Below, piece by piece: positions 22,901-34,248 of a stretch of 64,000 bases of DNA; the stretch's first letter is position 1; each line of letters begins with the position of its first letter. This DNA is from Oscheius tipulae (lineage: Eukaryota > Nematoda > Chromadorea > Rhabditida > Rhabditidae). The notes beneath the pieces are model-generated. The model was not told the origin of the DNA. It saw nothing but the letters and a program-made list of their open reading frames with translations, and did not search any database. Made by a program: the position numbers and the translations under genes. The stretch is taken from positions 3,038,001 through 3,102,000 of the forward strand of contig JASJZH010000005.1 in the NCBI GenBank assembly GCA_037178975.1, given 5' to 3'.

Positions 22901-24756
22901 TTACTTATTTGCCTACAGAAGGCAAATTTGAATAGCACTTTTCAAGGAAATTATTTGACCATTTTTTCAAAAAAGTGACTTTGGCCAATCCACAGAATTA
23001 TAAACGCACTCTAGAGAAGTCTAAGTTTATCTCAGAAAAATTAATCAATAAAGAGTGAAATTGATATCAGTAGTCAGTAGCGGCTCCACAGCGTTGAATC
23101 AGCTGGAACATACGACTATCGAGGAACAAGATCAATTCTCTTTCGATGTAGCCAGTCCCCAGTCGCGCGTGCACGATGGATCGGAGCTCCATCTTGCTGG
23201 AAAACGTAATTCTGGTTGCGATTCCTCCTCCAGAATGGAAGAATTCCGCGTCGCAAGACTATGCGGTAGTCAGATCCATTCATCTTCTTGGTAACGAAGC
23301 AGAGCTTGACTCGTCCTTTGGATGAGATCGCTGCCCAAACCATCACACCACCCCCTTTGAAGTTCCTTCGCGAAAATCGAAGTTTTGATTTTCTCAGATC
23401 GTGCCAATACGAGCGAAATCCATCAGGACCGTCGCAAGAAAATTTCTTTTCATCGGAAAAGACAACCTGGCAATAAACAAAATGATGAAAGTCGTGTCAA
23501 AACGTCTAACCTTTCCCCAGTCAGTTCTCTGGTTTATTCCGGCGAATTCGAGGCGATTTTTTCTGTGTTTAGCTGTTAATAGTGGGGCTTTTTTCATCTT
23601 TCTCCATTTGATGAAGCGCGCCTTCGAAATTACTCTTCTAACCGTCTCGGCAGAAACATCCAGTTTCAAGTCGGCCTTGATTCTGCTGCAGGTCGTCACT
23701 TGGTTCGAAGCTTCTCGCAAAATTAGGCGCTTCTGACAACTAGAAAGTGAAGATGGTCTACCGGTATGGCTCGTGGTTCCATATTTCGCCGGATTTCTGA
23801 CAAAGGATCGGATGACACCTTCGCTCCTATGTAACTCTCGGCCAATTTGTCGGTTTGACAGTCCTTGCGCCTTTTTCGCGACAATTTGTCCTTTTTCGTA
23901 GTCGGTAAGCGCTTTTCCTCGCGGCATTACGACTAAATTTAACACATAAATGGAATCGGGGTCAAAAAACATAAAAAAAAGGTAGCGAAAAATAGGTAAA
24001 AACTGAGTGCGTTTATAATTCTGTGGATTGGCCAAAATCACTTTTTTGAAAAAATGGTCAAATAATTTCCTTGAAAAGTGCTATTCAAATTTGCCTTCTG
24101 TAGGCAAATAAGTAACCAAATTTTACATCTTTTCCAACTTTGATACAAACCGCGAACTGATCTTTTGGTCCAAAGCTGCGAAAAAATCACGTGCGTTTAT
24201 AATTATGTGGGCCACTATACTTGCTCTTTTCGGAAACTTTTGATTTTACAGCCCCGGCACTCATTTAAGGCAGCAAGTATCGACTTCGACATGACAGCTT
24301 TTTGCAGCAGATAGCCCTGACCACTTGCTACAATTCCCAAGCGTGCGATTTTGAATATCTCATTCAGAAAAAATTTAGCAACCCAAAGGGCAAGTATTTA
24401 ACTTAATTCCAATCTACAGGGCGCACCCTGTAGATTGGAAAATTGACTATGAAATAGATACGCGTTGACAAGAATTTGACAAAGTTAACTTTTATTTCGA
24501 CCATGACTATCTTTATCTTTAGGAACTTGAGCAAGCTCGAGCTCATCTCCTGCTGTTGGAGCAGAAAGAAAAAATGCAGGATTGTCAGGCTAAGAATCCC
24601 GATATTGACATTAGCATCAAAATCTCAAACATCAAAGAGTGGGGCGAAAAGATCGCGAAAGTTCTGCTGCTCACCCAGGCTCTACCTATGTTGAACACCT
24701 CCGAAAGTTTTGCTGCTCACCCAGCTCTGCCTATGTTGAACGCCCCTAAAGAATAG
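19998..24756 (+). CDS. Guanylate-binding-protein-like GTPase (GB1/RHD3), with frameshift and damaged donor
   Basis: Twelve exons: 19998-20111, 20152-20337, 20379-20483, 20527-20634, 20674-21173, 21210-21302, 21343-21501, 21540-21635, 21810-21962, 22089-22178, 22221-22388 and 24523-24756. All introns are phase 0. The G domain shows P-loop GKMRGGKS (residues 46-53), RCTTGIDVW, switch II MDTQSVFD (the family usually has Gly after DTQ or DTE) and VIRDF. A helical region and a charged Arg/Glu-rich coiled coil follow, with no membrane anchor, so it is nearer GBP than atlastin. Exon 5 is 500 nt while every other exon is a multiple of 3: one A appears missing at 20952-20953 (GGAAGCC where GGAAAGCC would restore the frame). 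The third intron starts ATATGA, not GTATGA. With both repaired it would be about 668 residues. AATAAA is at 24776. A Tc3-like element sits in the last intron. Confidence 0.8.
22799..24217 (-). mobile_element. Tc3-like (Tc1/mariner superfamily) element with ~215-bp inverted repeats
   Basis: The element is 1419 bp inside the last intron of the GTPase gene. It starts CAGTGGTCCACATAATTATA, ends with the complement apart from a few changes including the last base, and has TA on both sides (22797-22798 and 24218-24219). The long arms contain the ATTATAAACGCAC boxes twice per side, which resembles the duplicated transposase-binding sites of Tc3. The transposase is on the minus strand and lacks its third catalytic block, so the copy is not autonomous. 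Confidence 0.9.
23105..23927 (-). pseudogene. Tc3-like transposase, C-terminally truncated
   Basis: It starts MPRGKALTDYEKGQI at 23927, with a bipartite HTH region and the linker GTTSHTGRPSSLS, and continues to WGKV. A 44-nt intron (23467-23510) follows, then VVFSDEKKF (first Asp), RRNFKGGGVMVWAA and VFQQDGAPIH (second Asp). The sequence breaks off near 23115 after RKRIDL, where the family continues with WPARSPDLNPIE. The third acidic residue and the C-terminus are therefore absent. Confidence 0.88.
24407..24440. repeat. 15-bp perfect hairpin with 4-nt loop
   Basis: TTCCAATCTACAGGG at 24407-24421, loop CGCA, then the exact complement at 24426-24440. It lies in the last GTPase intron, about 80 bp before the last exon. 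It could affect splicing of the transcript or be the remains of a small element. Confidence 0.75.
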
Positions 24757-24781
24757 CATTGTTAGGTCGCCTTAGAATAAA

Positions 24782-25211
24782 GTTCTCTTAATACCAAAAC
24801 CGACTACTTTCTGTCAAGGGGTAGAAACTAGACTAACAGCTTGAGAAGTTAGCTTAGGAAATCGGACTCAATAGTTTTCGACTATCCGAAATAGCCAGAA
24901 GCCGGTTTCAGAGGTCAACATCTAGCGATGTGATTGATGCTAATCCTGGAAAGGAGATTACCAAGCCTTGGGAAGACAATTCAGACAACACGGCTCTGTC
25001 GCCACTATCTTCTCTGCTTCTCGACATTTTATTTTTCCCATTCTTTCCCTCTTATTGGGCAAAGCCAGACATTCCTAACGTTCGTTATCCGCACGACAAG
25101 CATGACATTCGTTATCGTTTTTAGCACTACGAAAGTATACAGTGATAGGACTTTTTTCTCAGAAGCAGGGGCCTCAAATGCATCTGCAAAAAATATATAA
25201 CACAAAATGTA
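24782..25211. other. No gene recognised
   Basis: This is sequence between the GTPase poly(A) signal and mariner copy 4. The frames at 24930-25124 and 25029-25316 have no family resemblance. Confidence 0.4.
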
Positions 25212-26131
25212 TTGGGTTGGCAAATAAACTTTTTGTTCAAATCCTTTCTTCTTATTCTCTACTCTGTTCATTTTGATCCGGACTATTGCTGACCTGCCAC
25301 CATCCATCTGCGACATGTCATATTAAATGAGTTCTCAAAGGTACGAATATAGCCCAAACGGCGGCTAGTATCAACGATGTTTATGGCCAAGGGACGACGT
25401 CTACGAAGGTATGCCAGTTGTGATTTCGATCTGGGGACAAAAGCGTCGAAAATGAGAAAAGTTCAGGTCGATCAATAAGTTTGGATGAATCGAAGCTGCT
25501 GCAGTTCGTGAACGAGAACAATCGGCAGACAACCCGTGAATTAGCAGAGGCACTGTCTGTTAGTCATGCCGCAGTGGAGCATCATTTGAAGTAATTGAGA
25601 AACCCGGCGCTCATTAAAGAAGATTATGCTCTGTGTTTTCTGGGATATCGAAGAAGTGGTGCACTGGGAACTGCTGGATGCTGAAACTACCCTTAAGGCC
25701 GCCATGTACAGCTAGCAACTTGAAAGGGTTGCCACTGCACTTCGTCAGAAACGACCACTGAAGTCAAAGGTCATCCTGCAGATGGACAACGCGCGCCCCC
25801 ATGTTGCAAAACTCACTCGACCTGGGTTGGGAGATTTTACCCCATCCTCCATACAGTCCGGACCTTGCCCCTTCCGACTATTATCTGTTCCGGACTTTCA
25901 ACAACGAGATTGAAGGACAACACTTCGATTCCGACGACGCACTCAAAACTTGGTTGACAAACTTCTTCGCGTCGAAACCCAAGGTGTTCTACGAGCGTGG
26001 TATCCGTAAGCTACCCGTGAAATGGGCAGGCGGGGTACATCATAATGGTAATTACAACGAATGAAAAAGTTGTTTGGATGTCAATAAATTTTTGCATTTG
26101 AAGAAGAGAAAAGACTTAGTTGCCAACCTAA
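25212..26131 (+). mobile_element. mariner element, copy 4, internally deleted
   Basis: The element is 920 bp with TTGGGTTGGCAAATAAAC at the left and the matching TIR at the right, flanked by TA (25210-25211 and 26132-26133). The transposase runs on the plus strand in broken pieces. The longest (25801-26064) holds the third catalytic block APSDYYLF and ends HHNGNYNE. The region carrying the first catalytic Asp is missing. Confidence 0.88.
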
Positions 26132-28543
26132 TAGTAAAAAAAATTGGGCACATAATTACAGCGACATGAGGAAGTCACTTACATACACATACACGCTCAT
26201 TAGAGTTAAGGGATTCTCCTCTTGGAGGCGGAGAATCTGGTCAAAAGGTCGGGAGCGACAGTGAGAGTCTGAGAGGCAAAGACAGAGAGATGAGGAGGAG
26301 AATTTAAAAAAAAATTCTCTAAGCCTGTTTTCGTCATTTCCTAATTTTTGACTGGGCTTCAACAGCGCGGTAAACAATAAAGATAGGACAGCCCTGAGTT
26401 TGTCAACGGTCTCGAGAGAACAAGCTTGCAAAATTCTGGTAAAGTTTGTATCAGAGATCTCTGTCGCTCTGTCTGGCACATTCTGGCTTCCCTTCTAATT
26501 TCTCTCATCGGAGAAATCATCAACGGCACCATGCCTAGCATGCGTTTTATTTCAGCGCCGTTTCTTCTGTTGGGAAAAGAGTGAGCGGTTGAAAGGAGTT
26601 AAAAGTTCGAAAGCCTTCAAGACTAGAGAAGAAGTTGATAAAAGGAAACTTTCTCTCTCTCTCTCTCTCTCTGTTTCTCTCGCTGTCTCTGACTTTCTCT
26701 TCTTGCCACTTTGACTCTCTGTCAGCTGTCTTACTGTCCTTCTGTCTCTCTGGCTGATTATCTCTTTGAAATTCCAGAGTTTCCGACTAATCAATTTACA
26801 ATTACAATTAAGTTCCCCCCGTCGATACTATCCTCACTTCTCAGCTTTCTGTCACCCCGACCTTTCAGCCTAATCAAAACATGCACGAGCCTGAAAAAAT
26901 GGTAATTTTAGAGGAATATTGTGGCGCTGATAATTTATTTGTTCTTACAGCTGTGGTTGCCCAAAAAATTTTATGAGTCCTGTTACAATGTCATACGGTA
27001 GATGAAGAATTATAAAGAAGTATAATATAGAAAATGAATATGAAATCAGTAAGCTAAAAACGTTGATATCGAAGTTCAATTTCAAAAGGCTTACGGTCAT
27101 TGAACTTATTTGAAACAATTTAAACAATATTTGAACTTTGCCATGGATTTCAGTGAATGTAGGATAATAACGCAAGCCAGGAACAGATTGACTGAAAGGA
27201 TAATGCAACCAAAAATATCAAAGATAATAAGTGTCGATGGTTTTCCATAATTCACATGTGAACATTGACTCGTGTAAAAAAGGTGTGTAAGCATTGAACT
27301 AGGTTATACCAGAAAACCTCTCTCTCTCTCTCTCTGTATCCAAAATACTGCATTCAAAGCTGGATCGCTAGCGTTTGGGAGAGAGGGCTGCCACTCCTTT
27401 CAACATCAACAATCCAAAAAGTTTTTTCCTGCCACCTTGACCTTCGCTGAGGTTCTGAACAGGACCCAAATCGAACAGAACAGATACTACAGTAGCTCTG
27501 TCAACACTTCCATCATCTTGACTGCTGAAATAGCTAGGGCTTTGTCCTGACAGTTGTCTGACATTGGACCTGACTACGGCTCCTACCAATCCGAATCTGA
27601 TCGCGATACTAAGGTGAGGACAAGACAGAAAAGTAGAGAGACCGAGAGACAGAGCAAAACTTTCTTCTTTCCTTCATAACGAAGCTGGCAGTCGCTGGAT
27701 AGACTTCATGATCGGAGAAGAGCTGAGTCTGAACTGTACATTGTCACTAGCAACTGTGTGTCACCAACGGTGTTGGGACCAATAACTGTACGGTCACGAA
27801 ACAGTGTAAGGAAGGATTCTTCTCTGTCGGCTCGACTGGAACGATTGGAACTACCCGTTCTTAACACCACAAAGCTGAACAACTCTACCATGATCAACAT
27901 TGTAACTGGAACGGTTCTACACCCTCTGGACTGTACAGGGGTAGGCAACGGTCACTGTCACTGTTTCAGAAGGCCCAGTGCGAGATTCCAAAGACAATCA
28001 CGACTAGTACTAACAGTATCAATTGTATAACGGGAAGGTCAACAACGGATCTACTGTCACAGAAGTGTTTGAAAGGTACTGCAGATCAAAAGCTGAGACA
28101 GAGACGGAGATATATTTTAAGGTTACTACCCTGTCAACAATCGCGGAGTGGTCAACGACGTACGAACCTACAATTGTACAGCATTCGATGACAAGAACAG
28201 TACACTAAGCCTAAGATAGATATCACTACGGGAGAAATACTGCCGCCACTGAACTGTACAAAGCCATGGAAAATTTTGTACCATACTCTTGAGTGTGATA
28301 ACTGATAGACTCTTCATGTTCTTGACTTCTTTGGAGCACATTCTCTTTATCGTTTTTCACACTATTTCAATGTTTGAATTCTCCCTGGATACTGCGATCG
28401 ATGCATGCCCGAACAATCAGAGGTACCCCTGGTTCGATGCTTTGAGCATGACCAACTACTCCAAGTTAAGCTCCTGTTTTGAGTCCACTTCTTATCCCTC
28501 GAACCCACTTCCACTCTTTGACCCACTTCCATCTATAAACCTA
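26132..28543. other. No confident gene; CT microsatellites and a Cys/Thr-rich remnant
   Basis: CT-dinucleotide runs lie at 26652-26672 and near 27320-27336. From about 27370 to 28260 the plus strand shows short protein-like stretches, for example around 27440-27600 with an in-frame TGA, and AACTGTACA-like codon groups (Asn/Asp-Cys-Thr) recurring near 27727, 27784, 27925 and 28254. This could be a decayed extracellular Cys-rich gene, but no reading frame holds together. Confidence 0.35.
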
Positions 28544-29005
28544 TTGGGTTGGTAACTAAGTCTTTTCGCTTTTTCAAATGCTACAATTTATTGAATTCCT
28601 CTTTTGATGGGTGTCAGGTTTTACCTCAGGACTTGGTGTTTGCCCTGGACCTACCCATTGACGCTTCTTTTGGAACTTACGTACGTTACCTACATCTTGT
28701 CCCCCGTCACCAGGCGTGAGGAGTAGCAGCACCGATTCGTTCAAACTTGCTGATCGACTTGAACTTTGCTCATCTTTGGCACTTTTGTCCCCAGATCGAA
28801 AGCGATGGCACCACAACTGGCATACCCTCGTAGAAGTCGTCCCTAAATATCGTTGATATTAGTGCCTTTGAGGAACTTATTCTGCATGACATGTCGCAAA
28901 TGGTAGGGTGGCAGGTCATCAGTAGTCCGGATCAAAATGAGCAGAATAAGAAGAAGTGTCTTGCATAATGGTGATAGAGGAGTGAGTGTGCTACACGAGG
29001 TGCTA
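28544..29005 (-). mobile_element. mariner copy 2, truncated and interrupted by copy 3
   Basis: It starts with TTGGGTTGGTAACTAAGTC after TA (28542-28543) and matches copy 1 in scattered blocks, with large internal deletions. It is cut off at GTGCTA, the position where copy 1 continues with its 5' end. Copy 3 begins there. Confidence 0.8.
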
Positions 29006-30037
29006 TTGGGTTGGCAAATAAGTCTTTTCGCTTTTTCAAATGCATAAATTTATTGTCTTCCAAACAACTTTTTCATTCGTTGTAATCACCATTATGATGT
29101 ACCACGTCCGTCCATTTTACGGGTAGCTTACGGATACCACGCTCGTAGAGCACCGTGGGTTTTGACGCGAAGAAGTTTGTCGACCAAGTTTTGAGTGCGT
29201 CGTCGGAATCGACGTGTTGTCCTTCAATCTCGTTGTTGAGAGTCCGGAACAGATGAAAGTCGGTAAGGGCAAGGCTCGGGCTATAAGGAGAATGAGGTAC
29301 AATCTCCCAACCTAGGTCGTGGATCTTGGAGCAAGTGACTTTTGCAACATGGGTGCGCGCGTTGTCCATCTGCAGGATGCCTTTCGACTTCAGCGGCCGT
29401 TTCTGACGAAGTACAACGGCAACCTTTTCAAGTTGTTGGCTGTATATGGCGGCCGTAAGGGTAGTTCCAGCATCCAGTAGTTCCCAGTGCACCACTCTTT
29501 CGATATCCCGGAAAACACAGAACATAATCTTCTTTTGATGAGTGTCGGGGTTCATATCAGAATTTGGTGTCTACCCTGGACCCACCAATTTACACTTCTT
29601 TCGGAAGTTTACATACATTACGGATAGTCTGCCGATTATTCTCGTTCACGAGCTGCAGCAGCTTCGACTCATCAAAAGTTGACCTTGGCTCAACTTCGAC
29701 ACTTTTGTCCCCAGACCGAAAGCGATAGAGCCACAACTGGCATACTCTCGGGGACGTCGTCCCTTGGCCATGAACATCGTTGATATCAGCCGTCGTTTGG
29801 GCTCCATTCGTGCCTTTGAGGAACTCATGTCGCAGATCGTAGGGTGGTAGGCCATCATTGGTCCAGATCAAAACGAACAGAGAATAGAGAATAAGAAGAA
29901 GGGAAGTGGTGTCTTGCATGGTGGTGGTAGAGGACTGAGTGAGCTACACGAGGTGCTACAACAATAGCTCGGACGTTGTTGTACACAAGACAAAGGACAT
30001 GCTTACAAAAAGCGAAAAGACTTAGTTGCCAACCCAA
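29006..30037 (-). mobile_element. mariner copy 3, inserted into copy 2, internally deleted
   Basis: The element is 1032 bp with both TIRs. The left flank is TA within copy 2; the right flank (AAAGC) is not TA and does not resume copy 2, so a deletion followed the insertion. On the minus strand 29073-29555 encodes the C-terminal half with MDNARTH, and 29590-29919 encodes the N-terminal part. About 210 bp between them, including the first catalytic block, are missing. The APSD block reads ALTD. Confidence 0.88.
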
Positions 30038-30222
30038 AAAGCTTCTGCACTGCTCCCACAGAGCTGCAAACCGCTTCTCCCCAGCTTTCCCTTAATCGTG
30101 CAGTCTAAATTCTCTTTTTGACAATTTGAAGAAGTAATGGAACATCGATACATTTATTTGAGTTCTCTAGACCTCATAGCTTCCCAGATGAGGTAGACAT
30201 CCAGACATGTTGTCTATAAATG

Positions 30223-32155
30223 TCATTGGAGGATGTGCGGGCTTCTAAATGATCTGCTTTGGTACAAAACGGCCTGATGGGGGATTAACCACTGGGGCTG
30301 AGACGATTTGATGAGGACGATGGGTTGACTGTGGATTAGCTGGTACTGTTCCACTGGAATGATTAGATAGGACCCGTATACTTATGTCATTGTCAGCTTG
30401 TTAGTTCTTGTTAGTTCTGTAGTTGTCTCAGTCTGTCTTCTCTTTGCCCTGTCCCAAGAACAAACTCAATTGCTAGAACATTAGAGGTTCCTGTCTCTCT
30501 CTCTCTGTCTAACTGCCAATCATGTACCTGTCAGTTAAACACTTGTCTTCCTGTCACCATTACCTGTTACATAGGGACAGAAGGGTTGGAAATGGGTAGA
30601 ATAACTACCAGTTGTTGTGGTTGGACAGATTTGTAAGAAGTCTGAGTAGTTCTGTATTTAAATATGCCAGCAATCCTTACCACGTTCGGAGGATTGGTCA
30701 GAACAGCGCCGAAGTCCTCGTGATGATGTGGGACGGTCAGAAGGGAGTGATCAGCTTGTATTGGAGGGTTCTGAGCATGTTGTGCAACCTATAATGTCGA
30801 GAAAGTTACCTCACCCGGCGGTTCATCGACTGGAACCAACTTCGCTTCAGTGCCCGCCACTTTCCGTCCCGTGTAGCCCTGAGAACAGAAGAGGACAGAA
30901 CGATATGCGGGGATGAATAGAATGACAGAGAGGACAAAAACGATCGGGGTGAGATAGCTGGAGAGCATCATGACATGAATGATGAAGCTGTGCATTTCGG
31001 AAGTCGAGTTCAGTAGATCAACAGCAGCTACCCAGAAAGAGAGAGGCAGGAGAAGGAATATTGACAGTAGGATGGACCAGCCCATACGAGAGCGAGCATT
31101 TGAGACGGAAGGTTCGGGAGCTTGCCCAGATTTTGGAGAGGAGCAGCAGCAGAGAGCAAAGAGCATCTGGAAGCTGTACTTCGACAGTCGTAGGCAATCT
31201 ACTGACCAGAAGTTTGATGATGCCTATCAAGCCCATCAGACAGTGCATCATGTAGTGATTGGTGACGCTGAATTGGCCGGGATACAGATTTGTGTACATA
31301 CAAATGGAGTAGAGAATGGTAAGAGAAACGGCAGTAATCCAGTAGATTCCCCTGAAAGAGAAGAATGACCCCGTTGTGATTCTTGCCATTTTCGGGTGGC
31401 ACTGTGCGTGCAAATCAGCATTTTGGGAGCAGTCACATGGATACAGTGTCACAAAACAGAAGAATAATGTCAAGACCTTTATTTTATTAAAACCTTAGCG
31501 AGTGTGCTTGTGAATCGTGGCGGGATCATTTACGGATGGTCCAGAAACGTCATGGAAATCGTGTCGAGAATGACCCCGTTGGGAATCTGGCCGCTTTCGG
31601 ATGGGCACTGTGAGCGTTCCAATCCCAGAAATGTTTCGAACAGGCCCTTTTGATTGGAAAAAAACTACTGTACTCACCAAGTTTTCACAGGTTTCCTCCT
31701 CTTCGCTATCCACAAGCTTTGAGTCAAAAATATGAAAAGTGTGAGCAGAGAGTTCATGTCAAAGCTGAGCCGCAGTATTTCAGACACGTAGAGAATAATA
31801 TTCGATACAGTAGCCCCAAAATAGAGCCAGGTGCTGTTAATCAATGTCAGGACTGATGTCAAGTGCCATAGAGTTAGGAGAAGTAGATTTGAGGAGACGA
31901 AAGAACAGGAAAAGTCCCGATACCGGATGCAGGCCGACAGTATCCAGAGAATGAGGATGAGGATGAGGGAGATGAGGTAGAAGATTGTCATAACTGGAGC
32001 AATACCAAATAGAAAATAGACTGAAACTCACAGATAAATCGAGTGTTCCCCTCGAACATGGCCGTGAACCCTGGCATTTCCTCGAATCGACACAACTCTG
32101 TAGTAGGGTAGACATTGGCAGCGAGAAACTGCTGCCGGCAGTTCAACTGACCCAT
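30223..32155 (-). CDS. Seven-segment membrane protein, family member A
   Basis: Seven exons on the minus strand: 32155-32032, 31993-31678, 31351-31207, 31166-30810, 30788-30681, 30651-30564 and 30353-30223. They sum to 1269 nt, 422 residues. A short N-terminus begins MGQLNC. Exon 2 holds three hydrophobic segments, exon 3 two and exon 4 two. Family marks: Cys cluster LCCCSS, SNARSRMGWS, and FIPAYRS after the last segment. The tail carries DFGAVLTNPPN and VEQYQLIHSQP, both shared with members C and D. The long second intron (31352-31677) contains a repeated CACAGTGCC/ACAACGGGGTCATTCT block. An AATAAA on the minus strand lies near 30160. Function unknown. Confidence 0.8.
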
Positions 32156-34248
32156 CTCGTTTCTGGAAGTTTGTGTGACTGTTGAGTTCAAAAGGCCATA
32201 GGAGGCTTATTGCCAGTAAGATGCCAAAAATAGCTAGAGAGCATGATCGAAGATAGGTAAGTTTTCATTTAGCCGCTGACAATGAAGTGCACTGCTCGGG
32301 TATTTTGCTGGGTTTTTTTAGAATGGTAGTATTGTTATAATTAGGTTTGTAGTCGCGTTATTCCTGGAATCGCGCTAAGACGGCAAACAACGGACGCAAT
32401 CGTAAAGACCCTGACAGGGATTTCAGTTTTCTCTGGTGCCACAACCAGGATCCTTGTCTTATTCTCGTCTATTTCCTGTGAGACATTTCTAGGACAATCG
32501 ATAAGACCGTTGGCATGAAAACTTTGGAAAGGAAGTAGAATATTCGAGGGTTTAGAGGTTTTTCGAGATGTCTAGACAGAACGGGGGAGAACATTTGTCT
32601 ATCTCTCCGGGATTCGGTGGTCGCAAGGAGCAAGTGAAGCTTGAAAGCACAAGTCTACTGACTACATGCCGCTGGTCACGAGTGCCAAAAAAGAATCTCT
32701 GATTCTCGAACAGTTGTTTTGAAAGGTTGTGCGTACTTCTTTTGAATACAAGACTAGTCGAGCGAGAATCCTTTTCAGAAGAACGTCACCCACTGACCAA
32801 TATTTAGAAACTTAGCCTGCACGTGAACCCAATGAACAGACTAATTGAATGGGAAATGAGATAATTGCCCGAGAAAAAGAGAGAGAGAGAGAGAGAACAG
32901 CTATCTTTTTCCACCTTATCACTATGGCAACCTGGCTCATTACCAGAGCAAAAAAAGTTGATTAATCAAAGAGACACAGAAGAAAAGAGTGTGGGAAGGA
33001 GCAAAACATGAAAGAAAATGGTCACAGAACAGGATGAGGTAGCTTGCAACTCACTGTGAGAACTTTACAAAACGTGGAGAAAGGGTTACCGTGTCTTGAA
33101 CAGTTGTTAGACGATCGGGGATGCATGTTACCTAAATTATCAACTGATTCAAATGGGAGAAAACGCAGTTCAGAAGTTCAGCGTTTTCTCCAAATTCTGA
33201 GTTGAGATCTATTTTGACCTAAAAGCTTGCCTGATGCCCCGTTGGGGCTCATGAAAGATCTGTCCCAGGCGAGCTCCTGACAGAGGAAACGTTCTCTCAG
33301 AGGCGCATTTCCTTGACTTGCAAAAAATAATTGCTGTCACAAAGTATCTGTGACAAATTGAAAATTAGGGCTTTAGACCGACACATACACAGACTTTGAG
33401 CTACATCACGCCATTTAGCTTGATACAGTGTCAGTATGATCATCTGTACCTGCTTCTGTGAGCTCTATTCCGAACGACTCTCTTACATCACCTAACTCTT
33501 CAGAACGGAACAAAACAATTGTTGGAGCTGTTTCGCAAGTAATCTATTCTGACACAGATGATCTCTGAATAGTGGAAAGGAAATGAACACAGTCAGTAAC
33601 AGGCATCATAAAGCTTCAAAGTTTACAGTACATTTTTCGTATCATACCAGTCACTCAGAACGTTTTACAGCCTTTTCTCTTCTGCAATGAGTACAGTGCA
33701 AAAGATTCCATTAGTCAAACAACGGCACTCAGTGAAGAAAGAAAACACTATAGCCAAACAGGAAAAGCAGTCTGAAAGGTTGTTTAGACTGACTGGGACT
33801 TTGGAATGTGTAGAGCACGCGCTGTCTTGACAACCATATTGTTTGAGTTGTTACCAAGGCTGTTCAGACAACATCTAATCAGTCCCAAATCGCCAGTCAG
33901 ATATTATACAGCTGCCAGGAACTCATTTCCGTGCCCCTTTTCTTCTTGTTTGCTACGTTACTTTCCCACAAACCATCGACCGAGCTTTCCTGTTTTCAGA
34001 AAATGGTACCTCTTATCTCATTCCGAAAGAGAGGATGTTAGAAGGAAATTACCTTCCACGGCTGATCAAGCTAGACTTTTTTTATTAACAATGGTTCATT
34101 CGGAGATCTCAGCCTTGGATGTAGAAGGGACTCTGAGTGACCAGATTCAAGTGAGGAGTGCTCGCAGCAGTTTGTAGATTGCTCATTTGGATCAAGTTGG
34201 GCTGGGAAGCGAAGCGAACCAGGTTGCTTTGAACCTGAGAGATTCGCA
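32156..34248. other. Intergenic, no gene recognised; GA microsatellite
   Basis: This stretch separates the start of member A from the end of member B. A GA run lies near 32880-32896. Open frames at 33806-34177 and elsewhere have no family resemblance. Confidence 0.45.

Noticed and set aside
27106-27294. Hydrophobic minus-strand frames resembling membrane segments
   Set aside because: AT-rich sequence gives hydrophobic frames by chance; no neighbouring exons could be joined.
26652-27336. CT and GA dinucleotide runs here and near 32880
   Set aside because: Ordinary microsatellites; nothing suggests a regulatory role beyond that.
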